64,000 bases of DNA from Apiotrichum sp. Y4204 (GCA_025531455.1 JAMYHL010000001.1:248001-312000), one strand, 5' to 3'; shown: positions 1 to 11,249, counted from the stretch's first letter. Made by a program: numbers and translations. The notes: generated by a model from the sequence alone, not told the origin.

Positions 1-2998
1 CAATAGCCATAGGGGCTTGTCGGCTTCCACCGTGAACAGATGCTAACTTCGTCAGCTTGGTAGGTATATAACCACGGACTCTCGAGGTGCCCGAAGTCGA
101 AGTCCACCGCAATGGTGAGTACATCGTCAAGTCATATGCTTTTCGACACACCTGACAATAGTTGCTAGCATGCTACAACGTACAGTGAAGCGGCCCATAA
201 GCACGGAGTGACTTCACCAGGCCCTGTAACACTCGTGGCACGGCTGACTTCGTTCCACCCCCGCCCACAATCTTCGTTTCGACGCTTTTGGGAGGACCTG
301 TTACAGGTGTGCACTGTTGGCGCACACGCACAATGATGTTCTGCACACTCCTTCCTCGCGACACTCTCTGAGAGGTTCTCTTTTGCGTCCAATTTCAATC
401 TCAGGTGGTCCAGAAAGCGGACCCGACCGGACCTGTCTTCGACTCATGTCCGGATTCTCCGGTCAGTGTCTCACCGGGTCCTGGTAGCACGCCCCGTCGC
501 CAGCGCCTCCTCGTCCCTCGAGGATCTCACAGCAGGTGTTGCTAACAAGTCACTCCATTATTGATGAACGGAACGTCCCCAACAATTGATGTCACACATC
601 TCCCGTCGATTGCGATCTGTTGTTATCCATTTCGGCAAAGTGTAACCGGGCCAAGATATCCCATCGTTATTGTCCTCCACCAAAGAACTCTCCCGTCATG
701 GCCGGTTGAAGACTACCGTCTTGGTCGGCGCTGTGGGGAGCAGGGAGAGGGAAGTCTCTGCAAAGCGCGGTGCGCCACACCCTTTTCCGCCCTGATGCCA
801 AGTCCCGGGGCTCCATCATGCACCTACAACAAGAGGGCCTCTGATGCACCATCTCAGACCTGACGGTCATCGCGTCGGGCTACCACCTAGTAGAGCCAGC
901 AAAGCTTGCATTAAACATTCCTTCTGTCAAACTGAAACCCTTTCCCCGCGGCGGTGGGCGCCGCTCAAGCAAAGCCGTGGCTAACCAATCCCCGCATGCC
1001 ATGGCGTCTTGTCGTAAGTAGCCCTCCGCAGAATCCGGGTTGGGGCGCAAATTATGACGGCGGCAGACAGGGTAACGTTATTCCCCAACAACATTGTCTG
1101 CGCCTGTGGCATTTAAGGCGAGCAGGAGACGAGATAACCGGTCGTACGACAGGCGTCGTCAGTGTTGACCAACTGACCGCGGAAAATTAAATGGCGAAAG
1201 TTGGCAGCTTGGCTCCACATCTCGGCCTGGCGGCTGGGCCAGCAAGAGATCACGTCACGCCACAGCCAAGGCGGAAAAGCCTTCAGATGGCCTGCTTGCG
1301 GATCTGGACCGTGCGGGATCACAACAGGACGCGGATATGGATACTTTGGGCGACGTCGTTTTCCGGGCCAGTTCGTTTTCGATCACCATATTGCGACTGA
1401 TGTACAGTTGCCAGGGGCACGCATGCACAAAGCCACAGTGGTTCACATACCTAGAGTTGGTGGACACATGTCAAAGGGACCGATCTCCTCCCCAAAGCTT
1501 TGGCGACGACGCCACCCCCACATTTTCCATTCGTCCTGGGTGGGCTATCGGCGCAGGATTACGGGCGGTATTGCCGATGGACGAGGAGTGGCACTGCACG
1601 TGGGGGCTGACGACAAACGCGACAAGCACTTGCCGGTCGGTTCCTGACAACCACATACCTGAACACGACTGTTGATCTTGGCGGTCTCTTGGTTTCCAGT
1701 ACCTATGGACTTGCCGTCGTAGGGTGATGATGTCCCTCACCGGCGATGCTTGGCGTCGCTTTCATCCTCGTGGCGCAGGATTCAACACAGAAGACCCGCT
1801 GCCCTAGCTTGCTGGAATCGCCGTGCCATCTTGTGCTATTTTGAACGTTTTCAACGCCTTGCTCCGCGCCGAATACCGAGACCGCCGTTATGGACATCGG
1901 TAGACGACGGCAAAGTGGAGGCATGTGTGAGTGGCGGTTATACGCCAAAAACGATGTGGGCGCTGGAGACACGCAATAGATGAGCGGCGGGACCTCGGCT
2001 CAGTGCCTTGGCGTCACCATCGGCCCAGCGTGCAACCGGGTATGCCATCATTTCGGTACGATCTTGCGGCGGCGGTCGCCACCGTGGCTTAACGATATGC
2101 CGACAAACTGGCCGCGACCCTGAATCCTGTCAACGATAATGAAAGTCCTTAGCTGCCACCCACAGGAGCCCACTATGACTGTCGTGAATCGGCCAGCCCG
2201 TCGGGCCCGGTCCCTGCTCGCTTGTCGCAGCTCCCTTGCAGTGTGGCAGAAGCACGAGGGAGTAAGAAGCTCTTGGCAAAATCCTACCTGAAGGGTTTAG
2301 TCCCAATTTGGGCCTTCACCAGCCAGGCCGTAGATATGCCATCCACCTGGTCTCACCGTCCCTGCCGCAACAGTATACCGATGGCGCTCAGCTGCTCGCG
2401 GCCCTCATGCCTCGGTATCGCTCCACACATCCGCAGTCCCACCTTCACCTCGCAAGCGCGCCATTATCGGTGTTCTGTGCACCCTGACAGTTTACAGCGG
2501 AGCCTCCGCAGACCTTGACAACACAACCTTGCACATGTCCGGTCCGGAGAGGGGCCCGCTGCCGGCCCCGCTGCCTCCCCCACATACCCCCATCGTCACC
2601 CGGCCCATCCCCGGATCATCCCCTGGCACTATTCGGCGACAAGCAACCGCAGAGGAGTCGCGTCGCCATCCGTGCGCTGGGGAGATGTGGGGAAAACTGG
2701 GGCCTCAGATCTGGACCCAGGGCCTGGCGTCTAGCTCGCAGCTGGCGAACATCTCAACGTCTTTGACCTCCGCAGAAGATCATCTCGAGTGATATTGTGG
2801 GGAAGGACCCGGGAACGAGATTACCGCATTGCTGGCCCCTGTGTGTCTCGCAGATGGTACAAATGCTCGCGTCGTCGAGAGTTGCAGACCCCATCATCTC
2901 AGCGTGGACCGACCTCACCACGACCGACACTTACACAAGAGATCGGACCCCGTACACAGCCGCCACTCTAACCGACCACCACACCCCGACCACACAGG
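1..2998. other. Gene-poor region, no supported gene
   Basis: I see no reading frame with a recognisable domain or a convincing exon-intron chain here. The longest open stretch (1201-1647, +) translates to a basic, composition-biased peptide that resembles nothing I know, and frames on both strands are interrupted often. The last 400 bases are C-rich and carry CCGG-type motifs, consistent with the promoter and leader of the transporter that starts at 2999. The rest could be eroded coding or transposon sequence, but no terminal repeats or polymerase motifs are visible. Confidence 0.4.
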
Positions 2999-4668
2999 AT
3001 GAACGTTCCCCACAACTACGACCCTTCCTACGCCCCCGAGAAGTCGGAGGATGTCAAGCATATTGAGGCGTACGACGTCGAGAAGACGCCCGAGGGCGCT
3101 GAGGCCGCCCTCCATCGCCACAACATCGACCATGGCTTCGACCCCGCCACGCTCAAGCGTATCATCCGCAAGGTTGACCGCCGCCTCATCCCTATTCTCT
3201 CGGCCATGTACTGTATCTCGCTCATTGACCGTACCAACCTGTCGCTCGCTCGTGCCGCAAACAAGATGGCCATGAACACGACTCTCCAGCTCAGCGTCGG
3301 CGCGCGTTACTCGATCTGTACCATCATCTTCTTTATTCCTTACATCATCTTTGAGATTCCTGTGAGTTTGCCGCGCTCCACAATCGCGCCGAAAGGAAAT
3401 TTTAGCTGACATCCCACAGTCGCAGATTGGTCTTCGTAAATTCGGTGCGCGCTGGTGGCTCGGCACCAGTGTCATTCTTTGGGGTATTGTCATGCTTTGC
3501 ACGGGTTTCGTCAAGAACTGGGGCCAGCTCGCCGCCCTCCGTGCGGTCCTCGGTTTCTTCGAGGCGACGCTTTTCCCCGGTGCCGCCTACCTTGTAAGTA
3601 GATATGACGAAATGGGCGGCCACCACCAAAGCTGCGACTGACTCTCTCCAGATCTCGTGCTGGTACCCGCGCAAGGAGATGGCCGTTCGCAACACGTTCT
3701 TCTATGTCATCTCGATCGTCATCTCGGGTCTCTCCGCCACCCTCGCGTACGGCCTCGGCACTCTCCACAACAAGGGCGGTCTCCAGGGCGTGAGTCTTAC
3801 CATACCCTCTGTCTGCCACAAATGCTAACCTTCCCAGTGGTCATGGATCTTCGTCATTGAGGGTGCGATCACTATCGGCATCGGCCTCCTCGGCTACGTC
3901 CTGATCACCGACTTCCCCGACAAGGCCAAGTTCCTCAGCGAGGACGAGCGCGAGATTGTCCAGACCCGCATTGAGCGCGACCGTGGAGACGCCATCCCCG
4001 ACCCCATGACCGCGAAGAAGGTCCTCAAGTACGCGGGCGAGCTCCGTCTCTGGATCTACGGCTACATGTTCGGCGCCTCCACCGTCGGCTCTTACTCGCT
4101 CGCCTACTTCCTTCCCCGTATTCTCGGTACCATGGGCTTCACCAACATCCAGGCCCAGCTTCTCGTCGCCCCTCCCTACGTCTGGGCCGCCATTCCCGCT
4201 CTTTCGACTGCCTTCCTCGCCGACAAGGTCCGTGGCTGCCGCTCGGTCGCCGTCATCATCAACGCCCTCTGTGTCATCATCGGCACCTGCATGTACTCGC
4301 AGCTCAAGCCTGCCCAGAAGGCTGCTCGTTACACCGGTGTCTTCCTCGCGCTCGGTGGATGCAACTCGAACGTCCCCCTTGTCATCTCGTGGGCCCAGAC
4401 CTCGATCCGTGCCCAGTCCAAGCGTGGCTTCACTTCGGCGCTGGTCGTTGCCTGGGGCGGTATCGGCGGTATCATTTCGGGTGTCGCCTTCATGGAGAAG
4501 GAGGCGACCCGGAACTTCCCCACCGGCGTCTTCCTCACCATCGCCATGAACGCCCTCGTCATTGTCCTCGCCATTGGCCTCAACCTCTGGTACAGGTACC
4601 AGAACAAGCGCGCCGACCGCGGCGAGACCATCCTTGAGGGTGACGCCCACTTCCGCTACCAGAGCTAA
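2999..4668 (+). CDS. MFS transporter, Dal5/allantoate-permease type (anion:cation symporter family)
   Basis: Four exons (2999-3361, 3420-3593, 3652-3789, 3838-4668) join in phase to a 501-residue protein. The three introns (58, 58 and 48 nt) have gtgagt/gtaagt donors. After a hydrophilic N-terminus comes RKVDRRLIPIL and then SLIDRTNLSLA, the usual start of the first membrane helix in the Dal5-like branch of the major facilitator superfamily. About twelve hydrophobic segments follow, including GARWWLGTSVILWG and LRAVLGFFEATLFPGAAYL, and the central cytoplasmic loop ends in the DFPDKAKFLSEDER type of motif. Family members are plasma-membrane symporters for allantoate, nicotinate, pantothenate, biotin or related organic anions; the substrate cannot be read from sequence. 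The next features downstream are tRNA genes, so no pathway context is visible. Confidence 0.93.
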
Positions 4669-5493
4669 AGGCGTCTTAGGCATGGTGGCTCATTCGCTTC
4701 TTCATTTTCTTCTATACACAGGGATTAATTTGGGCTGGGTCGGGCAGTGGACAGTGAGTGTGGGTCATAGCTAGCATTGGTAAAATAGCATAGGGTGGAC
4801 AGAGTTGCGAGACTGTTGTGTGGATAGTATCGGGAGTGAGAGGGATGTAGTAGTCACAAATGAATGAATCTTTGCACAATTCCTTCAACAAGAGGCGCGC
4901 GATCACTGACTATCTCACGATAGCCGACGAGGTCGAACAGTAGAGCTCCAAATTTAATAAATCTACAACCGCACCGAGACATTTGCAGCACTCGGAGGCG
5001 CTGCGCCACGCCAAGTCCGTCCACCCTCCTGTCTAACACATGCTGTCAGATTCCACCCCGCCAAGACAAGGGCCAGAGAGCTCCGGCCGCCGGCCGGCTA
5101 CTACTTCCGCACATGTGTCCAACCTGGCGCACCGGTGGCGTCTGACTGCGCTGGCTGCGCTGTTGTGTTGATTGTATCGGCTACGTCCCAGCGAGGAATC
5201 TGTTGCTCTTGATGTTCTCACCGGCATATCCAACTGTCAGATACGGCACAGCAGCCGGATTGTGTCGGAACTAGCCTCAGTCTGTCGGCCTTTGATCACG
5301 CCACAGTCGCAGCAACACAATCGCAACCAGTCTCGACTCACGCTGACGACTTTCCACAAAATCCCGTGCATGCCAAAATATCTGAGCACCGAATATGAGG
5401 CCATCCGGTCCTCGTCAAGACGCCCGTGCTTTCGCATCATCAATGCGAGGGCACAAACCCTCGCCACTGAGTCCCAATTTTTCCAACATCCAA
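4669..5493. other. Intergenic, no gene seen
   Basis: This stretch holds the 3' flank of the MFS gene and the 5' flank of the tRNA-Ile gene. No coding exon or other element is recognisable. Confidence 0.4.
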
Positions 5494-5585
5494 GGCCGCT
5501 TAGCTCAGCTGGTTAGAGCATCGTACTAATACGCAGCAGCGTGTCAGTCAATGCGGAGGTCGGCAGTTCGATCCTGTCAGTGGTC
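5494..5585 (+). tRNA. tRNA-Ile(AAT), intron-containing
   Basis: The sequence folds as a tRNA. Acceptor strands ggccgct (5494-5500) and agtggtc (5579-5585) pair, as do the T arm ggcag/ctgtc and the anticodon stem tcgta (5521-5525)/tgcgg (5552-5556). The anticodon AAT lies at 5528-5530. A 19-nt intron (5532-5550) sits at the canonical position one base 3' of the anticodon, leaving a 73-nt mature tRNA. It would read isoleucine ATY codons after A34-to-inosine editing. Confidence 0.9.
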
Positions 5586-6296
5586 AGTATTTTTGCTGCA
5601 GCCTTCTACTGTTTATCCTGCTACGCAGAAGGGATGGGCATATCGCGGGCGTGCCCGTAGCGCTTCAAAACACACGAAGTATGTATGTTTTCTGTTGTTC
5701 AGAGGCGTATTGCCTGTGGTTCTTCCTTTCACAGGTCATGGTGTGAGTGTCACACTCAGGGAAAACGACACATTCAGGGTACACGGAGATGAAACCATTC
5801 TCCGCGCCCGGGGGGATCCAATGTCGACAGTTTGATCCTGTCAGTGGTCAACTTTCATAAACTGAACGGTTTTCATGGCATCTGCCACGACGAAGAGGGA
5901 CGCCAGAAAGCCGAATGCTGGATGGCCAAAGAGCCGCTAGCGCATGGCCCGACGTCACTTCGGGAACGATGTGAGATGTAGGAGCATCAGGCGATATTGC
6001 TGCGGTTCGAGGCGACGAGGAGCAAATGAACGTGGTGCCACTGTGTCAATCCAATCCTAAATTCAGAACCCTGACGGAAGGAAGGCAGAGCACACTGTTG
6101 GGCGTGTGACCAGCAGATAAAGGTGATCCCAGACGAGCAAGCCGTATGAACTGTTCAGCTCCTGACGACTACAGTGTGCAGATATGCAGCTAGGCGCTTC
6201 AACCGCGTCGATCTTCCGCAATCTTTCACATATCTGGCACCTCTTCTCTCCGCCGACCTCGAAAAAGGCAGCACCGCACACTCTCGGAGCTGCTTA
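5586..6296. other. Intergenic between tRNA genes; contains a tRNA-Ile fragment
   Basis: No protein-coding signal is visible. The only recognisable element is the tRNA-Ile 3'-half copy at 5823-5850, annotated separately. Confidence 0.4.
5823..5850 (+). pseudogene. tRNA-Ile 3'-half relic (duplicated T arm and acceptor strand)
   Basis: These 28 bases repeat the variable loop, T arm and 3' acceptor strand of the tRNA-Ile gene that ends 240 bp upstream, with two mismatches; the last 14 bases are identical. The 5' half is missing, so this cannot be a functional tRNA. It is either a truncated tandem duplicate or a retro-inserted tRNA fragment. Confidence 0.7.
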
Positions 6297-6373
6297 GGTC
6301 ACGACGGGGATCGAACCCGCGATCTCCTGATTACTCATCGTAGTCAGACGCCGTACCATTTGGCCACGCGACC
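6297..6373 (-). tRNA. tRNA-Arg(ACG), 6-nt intron
   Basis: On the minus strand the acceptor ggtcgcg pairs with cgtgacc. D, anticodon (tctga/tcagg) and T (gcggg/cccgt) stems are intact and the anticodon loop reads ctACGaa after removal of a 6-nt intron (tgagta). The mature length is 71 nt plus CCA. It decodes arginine CGN codons via inosine. The body is identical to five other copies in this window. Confidence 0.92.
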
Positions 6374-6818
6374 CTGATGCACGGACTCATCGGCGCCGCC
6401 GCGCGCGGTTTCGGCGTCGCCGGCGGTGGCGGCCTTACAGAGGCCGGATGGCGCCTAGCGTTAATAAGGAAGTCTCCGCATGCGAGCGGGTATGCGGTGT
6501 GATGGTAGTGAAAGCCATTTTGACTTTGTACCTCCGATTGCGTGGCTCCCATTGCGCCCCCATCACAGCAGGTCTTCGTCCTTCTCTGTGACTCGCACCT
6601 CATAATATTCTCATACAGCCACATTGGGCAATATACGCACACTTTGTGCTGCCCCCGCGACGCCATGTCCTTCGCCACGGAAAAGGAAGGCGCCCAGCTG
6701 TGAGCCGACTCTCTACACGACTGTCCTTGCTTTAAATCCCCTCTCCGACCGCCTGCTCGGCATCCACGCGCCACCCGACGCTCGCGCTGCCCCGGAAGCG
6801 GGCCCGCAAGCTCAAAAA
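6374..6818. other. Spacer between tRNA-Arg genes
   Basis: No gene seen. The right end (6811-6818) contains the A-run that forms the Pol III T-tract terminator of the next minus-strand tRNA. Confidence 0.4.
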
Positions 6819-6906
6819 GGTCACGACGGGGATCGAACCCGCGATCTCCTGATAAACGCTCGGATGAGAATCGTAGTCAGACGCCGTACCATTTGGCCAC
6901 GCGACC
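6819..6906 (-). tRNA. tRNA-Arg(ACG), 17-nt intron
   Basis: The mature body is identical to the copy at 6297-6373, but the intron after the position next to the anticodon is 17 nt (ttctcatccgagcgttt on the minus strand). A T-run on the minus strand directly follows the 3' end, as expected for Pol III termination. Confidence 0.92.
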
Positions 6907-7207
6907 GGGATGTCGGGTAAAATCGGCGTCGGGCCGCGGCGGCGGCCTCTGCGGCCTCCGTGGTCTCGGCGTCGGCCTCGGCGTATTCAGGTCCCTGGCC
7001 TGACGACCCCTGAGGCAGGACGAGCGGATACTGTTGCAGACGCTGGTACGTCAAGCGGCTGCTTTTGATCCCCAGAACGACCAGTAAGCTCCAACAAGAA
7101 CTTCCAGCTGGTCTCCGCGCCTCCGTCATCCCCTAAGGTCCCCAGACCGACCCGAATACTAGTCCGAGACGCCGCGTCTCGCCAACAGGGCGCCGCTGGG
7201 CGAAAAA

Positions 7208-7290
7208 GGTCACGACGGGGATCGAACCCGCGATCTCCTGATAAACGTTCGAAATCGTAGTCAGACGCCGTACCATTTGGCCACGCGACC
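7208..7290 (-). tRNA. tRNA-Arg(ACG), 12-nt intron
   Basis: Same mature tRNA as the two upstream copies, with a 12-nt intron (tttcgaacgttt) of different sequence. A minus-strand T-tract follows the acceptor end. This is the third copy within 1 kb. Confidence 0.92.
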
Positions 7291-7541
7291 GAATGAAAGC
7301 ACACTCGGGGGGTCCGCCGGCGTCGGCGCGGCGAAAGGCGATGGGAAGCGGGAAGCGGGAAGCGGGAAGAGGCGAAAGAGGGAGGGTGAGCGATGACATA
7401 CGTTACGAGGCAGAGAAGAGTCAGTAGATCAGTTGTCAGTTGGACGATGGGACATGGGATACAGTTACATGTATGCGACGGGTGATTGATGATTGCGGCA
7501 TCTAATGCGATGTGATGTTTGATGACACGACTATGGGGCGC

Positions 7542-7951
7542 TTAAAAGTCCTGTCCGTCAGCTGAAGTCTCGCATTATAGCTAAGAGAAACACAATGCAC
7601 CGCAGGACTCACAGTGACGCGCCCGCCGAACTGCCAATCGGCATTGCCAGCGATGAAGGGGTCGCGTTTCGGCCCGCCGACCTCGCCGGTCTTGGGGTTC
7701 GTGTCGCCCTGGAACTCGGGGCTTGCGCCCTTACGGAGATCGGGGTGCTCGAGCTCGGCAGCAGAGAGCTCCTCGGCGGAGGAGACGGACGGGGCGACCT
7801 CGGCGGCCTTGACGAGACGCTCGAACTCGGCCTGATCAGCGGCGGGGAGGGGTGGCGGTCCCGGGCGGGAGAAGCTGTCCGACGCGACGCGCGCAGAGGT
7901 GGCAAGGGTACGGAGGGGGAAGAAGGAGCGACGGAGAGCGGGAGTGAGCAT
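7542..7951 (-). CDS. Succinate dehydrogenase assembly factor 4 (SDHAF4/Sdh8-like), mitochondrial
   Basis: Two exons (7613-7951 and 7542-7550, minus strand) give 115 residues. The N-terminus is a typical matrix presequence (MLTPALRRSFFPLRTL, basic and Ser/Arg-rich). The C-terminus carries the family signature: GEVGGPKRDP, then GNADWQFGGRVTDF. The final two residues and stop come from a 9-nt terminal exon behind a 62-nt intron, which restores the conserved DF end; reading through the intron destroys it. In the characterised family the protein binds the flavinylated Sdh1 subunit in the matrix during complex II assembly. It is divergent from the copper chaperone gene, with 412 bp between start codons. 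Confidence 0.88.
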
Positions 7952-8363
7952 CGTGAGGACTTGATGAGTGATGTGGTGGTGGGAACGTTGCTCGAAACGA
8001 GTTGGATGGTCCTGGGTGGCGAATGGATGACCGGACTTTGGCAGGGTGAGTGATAAGGAGGCAGAAATAACGTGTCCTTTGCTTAACAATAACAATTCGG
8101 CGTTCCGGAAGTGGAGTCGCCGGATTTCCGGGCTCGTCCGACCAAGCATTCAGCAGATCCCGACTAGAATGGAAAATGCCGCACTTTGCAGCCTGGGTGC
8201 AATGGATGACGCGAGGAGATCAAGACGAGATGGTAATGTGTAAGCAACTTGACATCCTCCGTCTTGCCTTGTTATCAACCAACAACGAGCAGAGACAGCT
8301 CAAAACGCAAAAGACGGTATCGCAGCGACATACAGCAATCACACAGCTTAGAACTTTGACACG
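7952..8363. promoter_or_regulatory. Divergent SDHAF4/CCS1 intergenic region
   Basis: These 412 bp separate the two opposing start codons and must hold both promoters. I see no TATA box or other site I can name. Confidence 0.45.
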
Positions 8364-9383
8364 ATGGGGCTCGCATCGCATGCTTTCAAGGTTCGTCGGC
8401 CAGTTGCAGCCCTCTCCAGAGCAAAATTGACAGACGACAGACCGAGTTCGCGGTGGACATGACCTGCCAGAGTGTAAGTGGCTCACAATCAGACTGGTGT
8501 GTGGCGAGTACTCACTTCAGTGTGTCGGCGCGGTGAAAGACGCGCTGAAGGACATTGACGGTGCGTGGATCCCAGCCAGGCTACCCATGCGATGCCTTGC
8601 AGGTGACAAGTGGCGAGGCTAACTGCAGGCATTGACCGGTACGACATCGAGCTGGAGAACAAGCGCGTAGTGATCACCGGGAAGAGTGCGTATAACCAGC
8701 CCCCCCCCCCCCCCCCCCCCCCTCCTCCCCCCTCTCGGTCAACCTCCCCACTAATCGCAGCTCCTCCATCCCGACTCCTGGCTGCGCTCAAATCCACCGA
8801 GCGGCAGGTACTGGTGCGCGGCGCGTCGGCGGCCGACACGTCCGTCCCCTCCGAGGCCGCTGTTTCTGTTATCGAGTCGCCGCTCCCGCTCTCCCTCCCT
8901 GATGAGAAGCCGCTTAAATCTTTGCCCGGGATGAACGAGGAGGAGCACACACAAAAGGTGTTTGGCATCGCGCGTTTCCTCCAGATTGCCCCCGAGAGCG
9001 TCTTTGTCGACCTTACCGTCCGCCTTCCGCCCGCGTGCCGCTCCCCATTCAGCATCTACGTATCCTCGAGCGGGAACCTCGTCAACCCCCCGGCTACGAC
9101 TGGGCGCCAGTTCGTGCCCCTCGGCACGGTCACGCCCGACAAGGACGGGTACGCGGACCTGTTCAAGGAGGTGGATGGCAAGCTGTGGGAGTGGATTGGG
9201 CGGGCGTGTGTCGTCAATGAGGAGAAGAATGATAAGGAGGGTAAGGGCGCGCCAGGGAGTATCTTTGCGGGCATCGTCGCGCGCTCCGCCGGAGCCTGGG
9301 GCAACGATAAGACAATCTGTGCGTGCTCTGGCCGCACGATGTGGGAGGAGGGACGTGAGATGCAGGCCAAGGGTATGCTTTAG
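8364..9383 (+). CDS. CCS1: Copper chaperone for superoxide dismutase (CCS1)
   Basis: Five exons (8364-8390, 8441-8473, 8521-8560, 8629-8685, 8761-9383) join in phase to 259 residues. The N-terminal domain starts FKTEFAVDMTCQSC, an Atx1-like MxCxxC copper site, and continues with the KDALKDIDG and YDIELENKRVVITGK core. The central domain is SOD1-like (FLQIAPESVFVDLTVR, then GTVTPDKDGYADLFKEVDG). The C-terminal ICACSGRTMWEEGREM contains the CxC motif that transfers copper and the disulfide to Sod1. It acts in the cytosol and the mitochondrial intermembrane space. The first exon is short and uses a gttcgt donor, so the exact N-terminus is less certain. Intron 4 contains a 23-base C tract and is divisible by three. 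Confidence 0.93.
8700..8722 (+). repeat. Homopolymeric C tract (23 nt) inside a CCS1 intron
   Basis: An uninterrupted run of 23 C, followed by further C-rich sequence, lies in intron 4 (8686-8760) just upstream of the acceptor. If this intron were retained it would add a proline run, because it is 75 nt long and free of in-frame stops. Such tracts are slippage-prone in vivo and in sequencing. Confidence 0.9.
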
Positions 9384-9494
9384 GCAGTACCCTCCATTGA
9401 CGAAAGTATAGATGTCACGGGTAATAGATGCATGGCGATGTGGAGCGTGTGGATGCTGTGGTAGATGCCTGGGATACTGCTTAACCTAACCACC

Positions 9495-11249
9495 TTATGA
9501 GTAGTACTGAACCTCCAGCCCCACACTGCGGATCGCCTTTCCGCTGCTCCCGCTGTTGCCACTGAGAATGTCCGAGATGAGGCCAACCGAGACAAGACAA
9601 TTTCGGATCCGCGACTCGTACAACAGCGCGAGGGACCAGTTGTCTGAGATACGCGCTTTCAGCACACCGTCTCGCTCTCCCTCAGCGTCGGGGCGGAGCA
9701 TGTCACGGTCGAGGGAGCGCACGCTGTCCTTCCGTTCCTCATTTTCGAGCTCCATCTCTGGCTCCGGCTCACGGAGCACGCCACCGAGCCGCTTCCGCTT
9801 CTCGGCGATGAGCTGGTCCGCCGGCGTCATTTCCACCACGGGGCCGACGCGTCCGATCCGCCGCCCGATCCACCACTCGCCACCGAACGCGAAATCGCTC
9901 TCGTACGAGTAGACGTTTACGCCAAATCGCGTCGCAAGGGAAAGGGTCGGAGAGACCTGTGCGGCGTACGCCGTGGAGAGAAAGCCGATGAGTGGGTTGT
10001 AGAGGACTGTGATTGTCGTAGGTGGACTGGGTGGTGGCGCATTTGGGTTGCTCGAGGCCGGAAGGGTGGTGAACCTCACACCTGTGGACACTGGGGATGA
10101 GTTAGAAAACAAGACCGCGCAGGAGCAACTCACGACCAAGACTCTTCTGCTTGATGGAGAAGAACACCTCCCCGCCAGCAGAGAACCGTCCTCTCAGGCC
10201 GCCATCCATCACCTCCTCTTCCTCCGAACCCGCCTTCTTCCTTCCCTCATCGCCATTCGGCTCGGGCTGCCACGCAAAGTTGTACAGCCCGCGAAGGCCG
10301 AACATCCCATCAGTAGCAGAATACGTGTATTCGCCCGAGTATCGTCCCGTGTCGTGCTGGAGGGAAATGAGCAGGTTCCCGGGCGGTTGTGCGGGCGAAC
10401 CCGAAGTCGGCGAGTCGCCCTGCTGCCGTTGCGGTGCAAGACGCGTGCGCGGCTGGTTCACAAATGCGATTTGCGCCTGCAACGTCGGCGCAAGCCGCGC
10501 AGCCGCCAGCCCGCTCAGGTGCATTGTTGGCAAGTGAAGGCGCGAGTAGAGTAAATAGTCGCGCCCCTCAATGCGCCGGCCTCCGAGCCACAGCTCTGGC
10601 TTGCCCACCGGTCGTGTCGGAGGTGCATATACCCTAAATCGCTCCACAACGTCGCGGAATGGCATCGAGTGCGACGGTCCGATCTGAGTGTCAGTAAACA
10701 CAGCAACCAATCCCATTGGGGGCGGCCTGATTCTTGGTGCCTTCCCTCGCCCACTCACCCCGTGTAACGGCTCGCTCGCGGTGAGATACGACATGCTCCC
10801 ATTGAGCTGAGGGAGTGCGTCGAGCGCATAGCTCGTGAAGAAGATCGGTGTCGGCGCATTTGCGAGCTGGAGGATGAGCGAGTCGGGGATGGGGAAGTCG
10901 CTGTGGTGTTAGTGCGTGGAGAAAGGCTGGGTAATAAAATGAGCAGGAGGCGGGGCAAGCACAGGAGGAACACAGCGTGTGAAGATGAGTCTCTCATGCA
11001 AATGATTCCTAGATGTCGCTCGAGACGTCGCGCCCGACAGCCTCATGAGCAACCAGCAGTCGTACAGCTCCCGCCCACACGGGTCTCAGCCCAAACGTAC
11101 AGCAGTGCTGACCATCAGCACCCACACATGCATAACTTAAACCCAGACGTACATGCACTCCCGCGCGTAATGTTCGAGTAGAGGTTGTCCTCGTTCCATC
11201 CGATCGCCTCGTAGTATCGCCGTAGGAGGATGGTCGAGAACGGCAGCAT
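9495..11249 (-). CDS. MDM10: Mitochondrial distribution and morphology protein 10 (MDM10)
   Basis: Minus-strand exons are 11153-11249, 10972-10990 (19 nt, tentative), 10759-10900, 10134-10683 and 9495-10090; together they give 467 residues with all phases consistent. The N-terminus [20 protein letters not shown] is the conserved Mdm10 start. Further anchors are [53 protein letters not shown] and the C-terminal beta-strand GLEVQYYS. Mdm10 is a mitochondrial outer-membrane beta-barrel that anchors ERMES and takes part in beta-barrel assembly by the SAM complex. The micro-exon is the weak point: it was chosen because it restores phase and places a short Ser-rich linker before DFPIPD. An acidic insert around the [14 protein letters not shown] stretch looks lineage-specific. 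Divergent from the gluconokinase gene. Confidence 0.87.

Noticed and set aside
3841..4683. 280-codon minus-strand open frame
   Set aside because: Antisense shadow of the MFS transporter; its Gly/Val/Glu/Asp-rich composition follows from GC-rich codons of the true gene.
5586..7300. CRISPR-like array suggested by repeated 70-nt units
   Set aside because: The repeated units are tRNA-Arg genes with clear cloverleaf folds, in a eukaryotic context.
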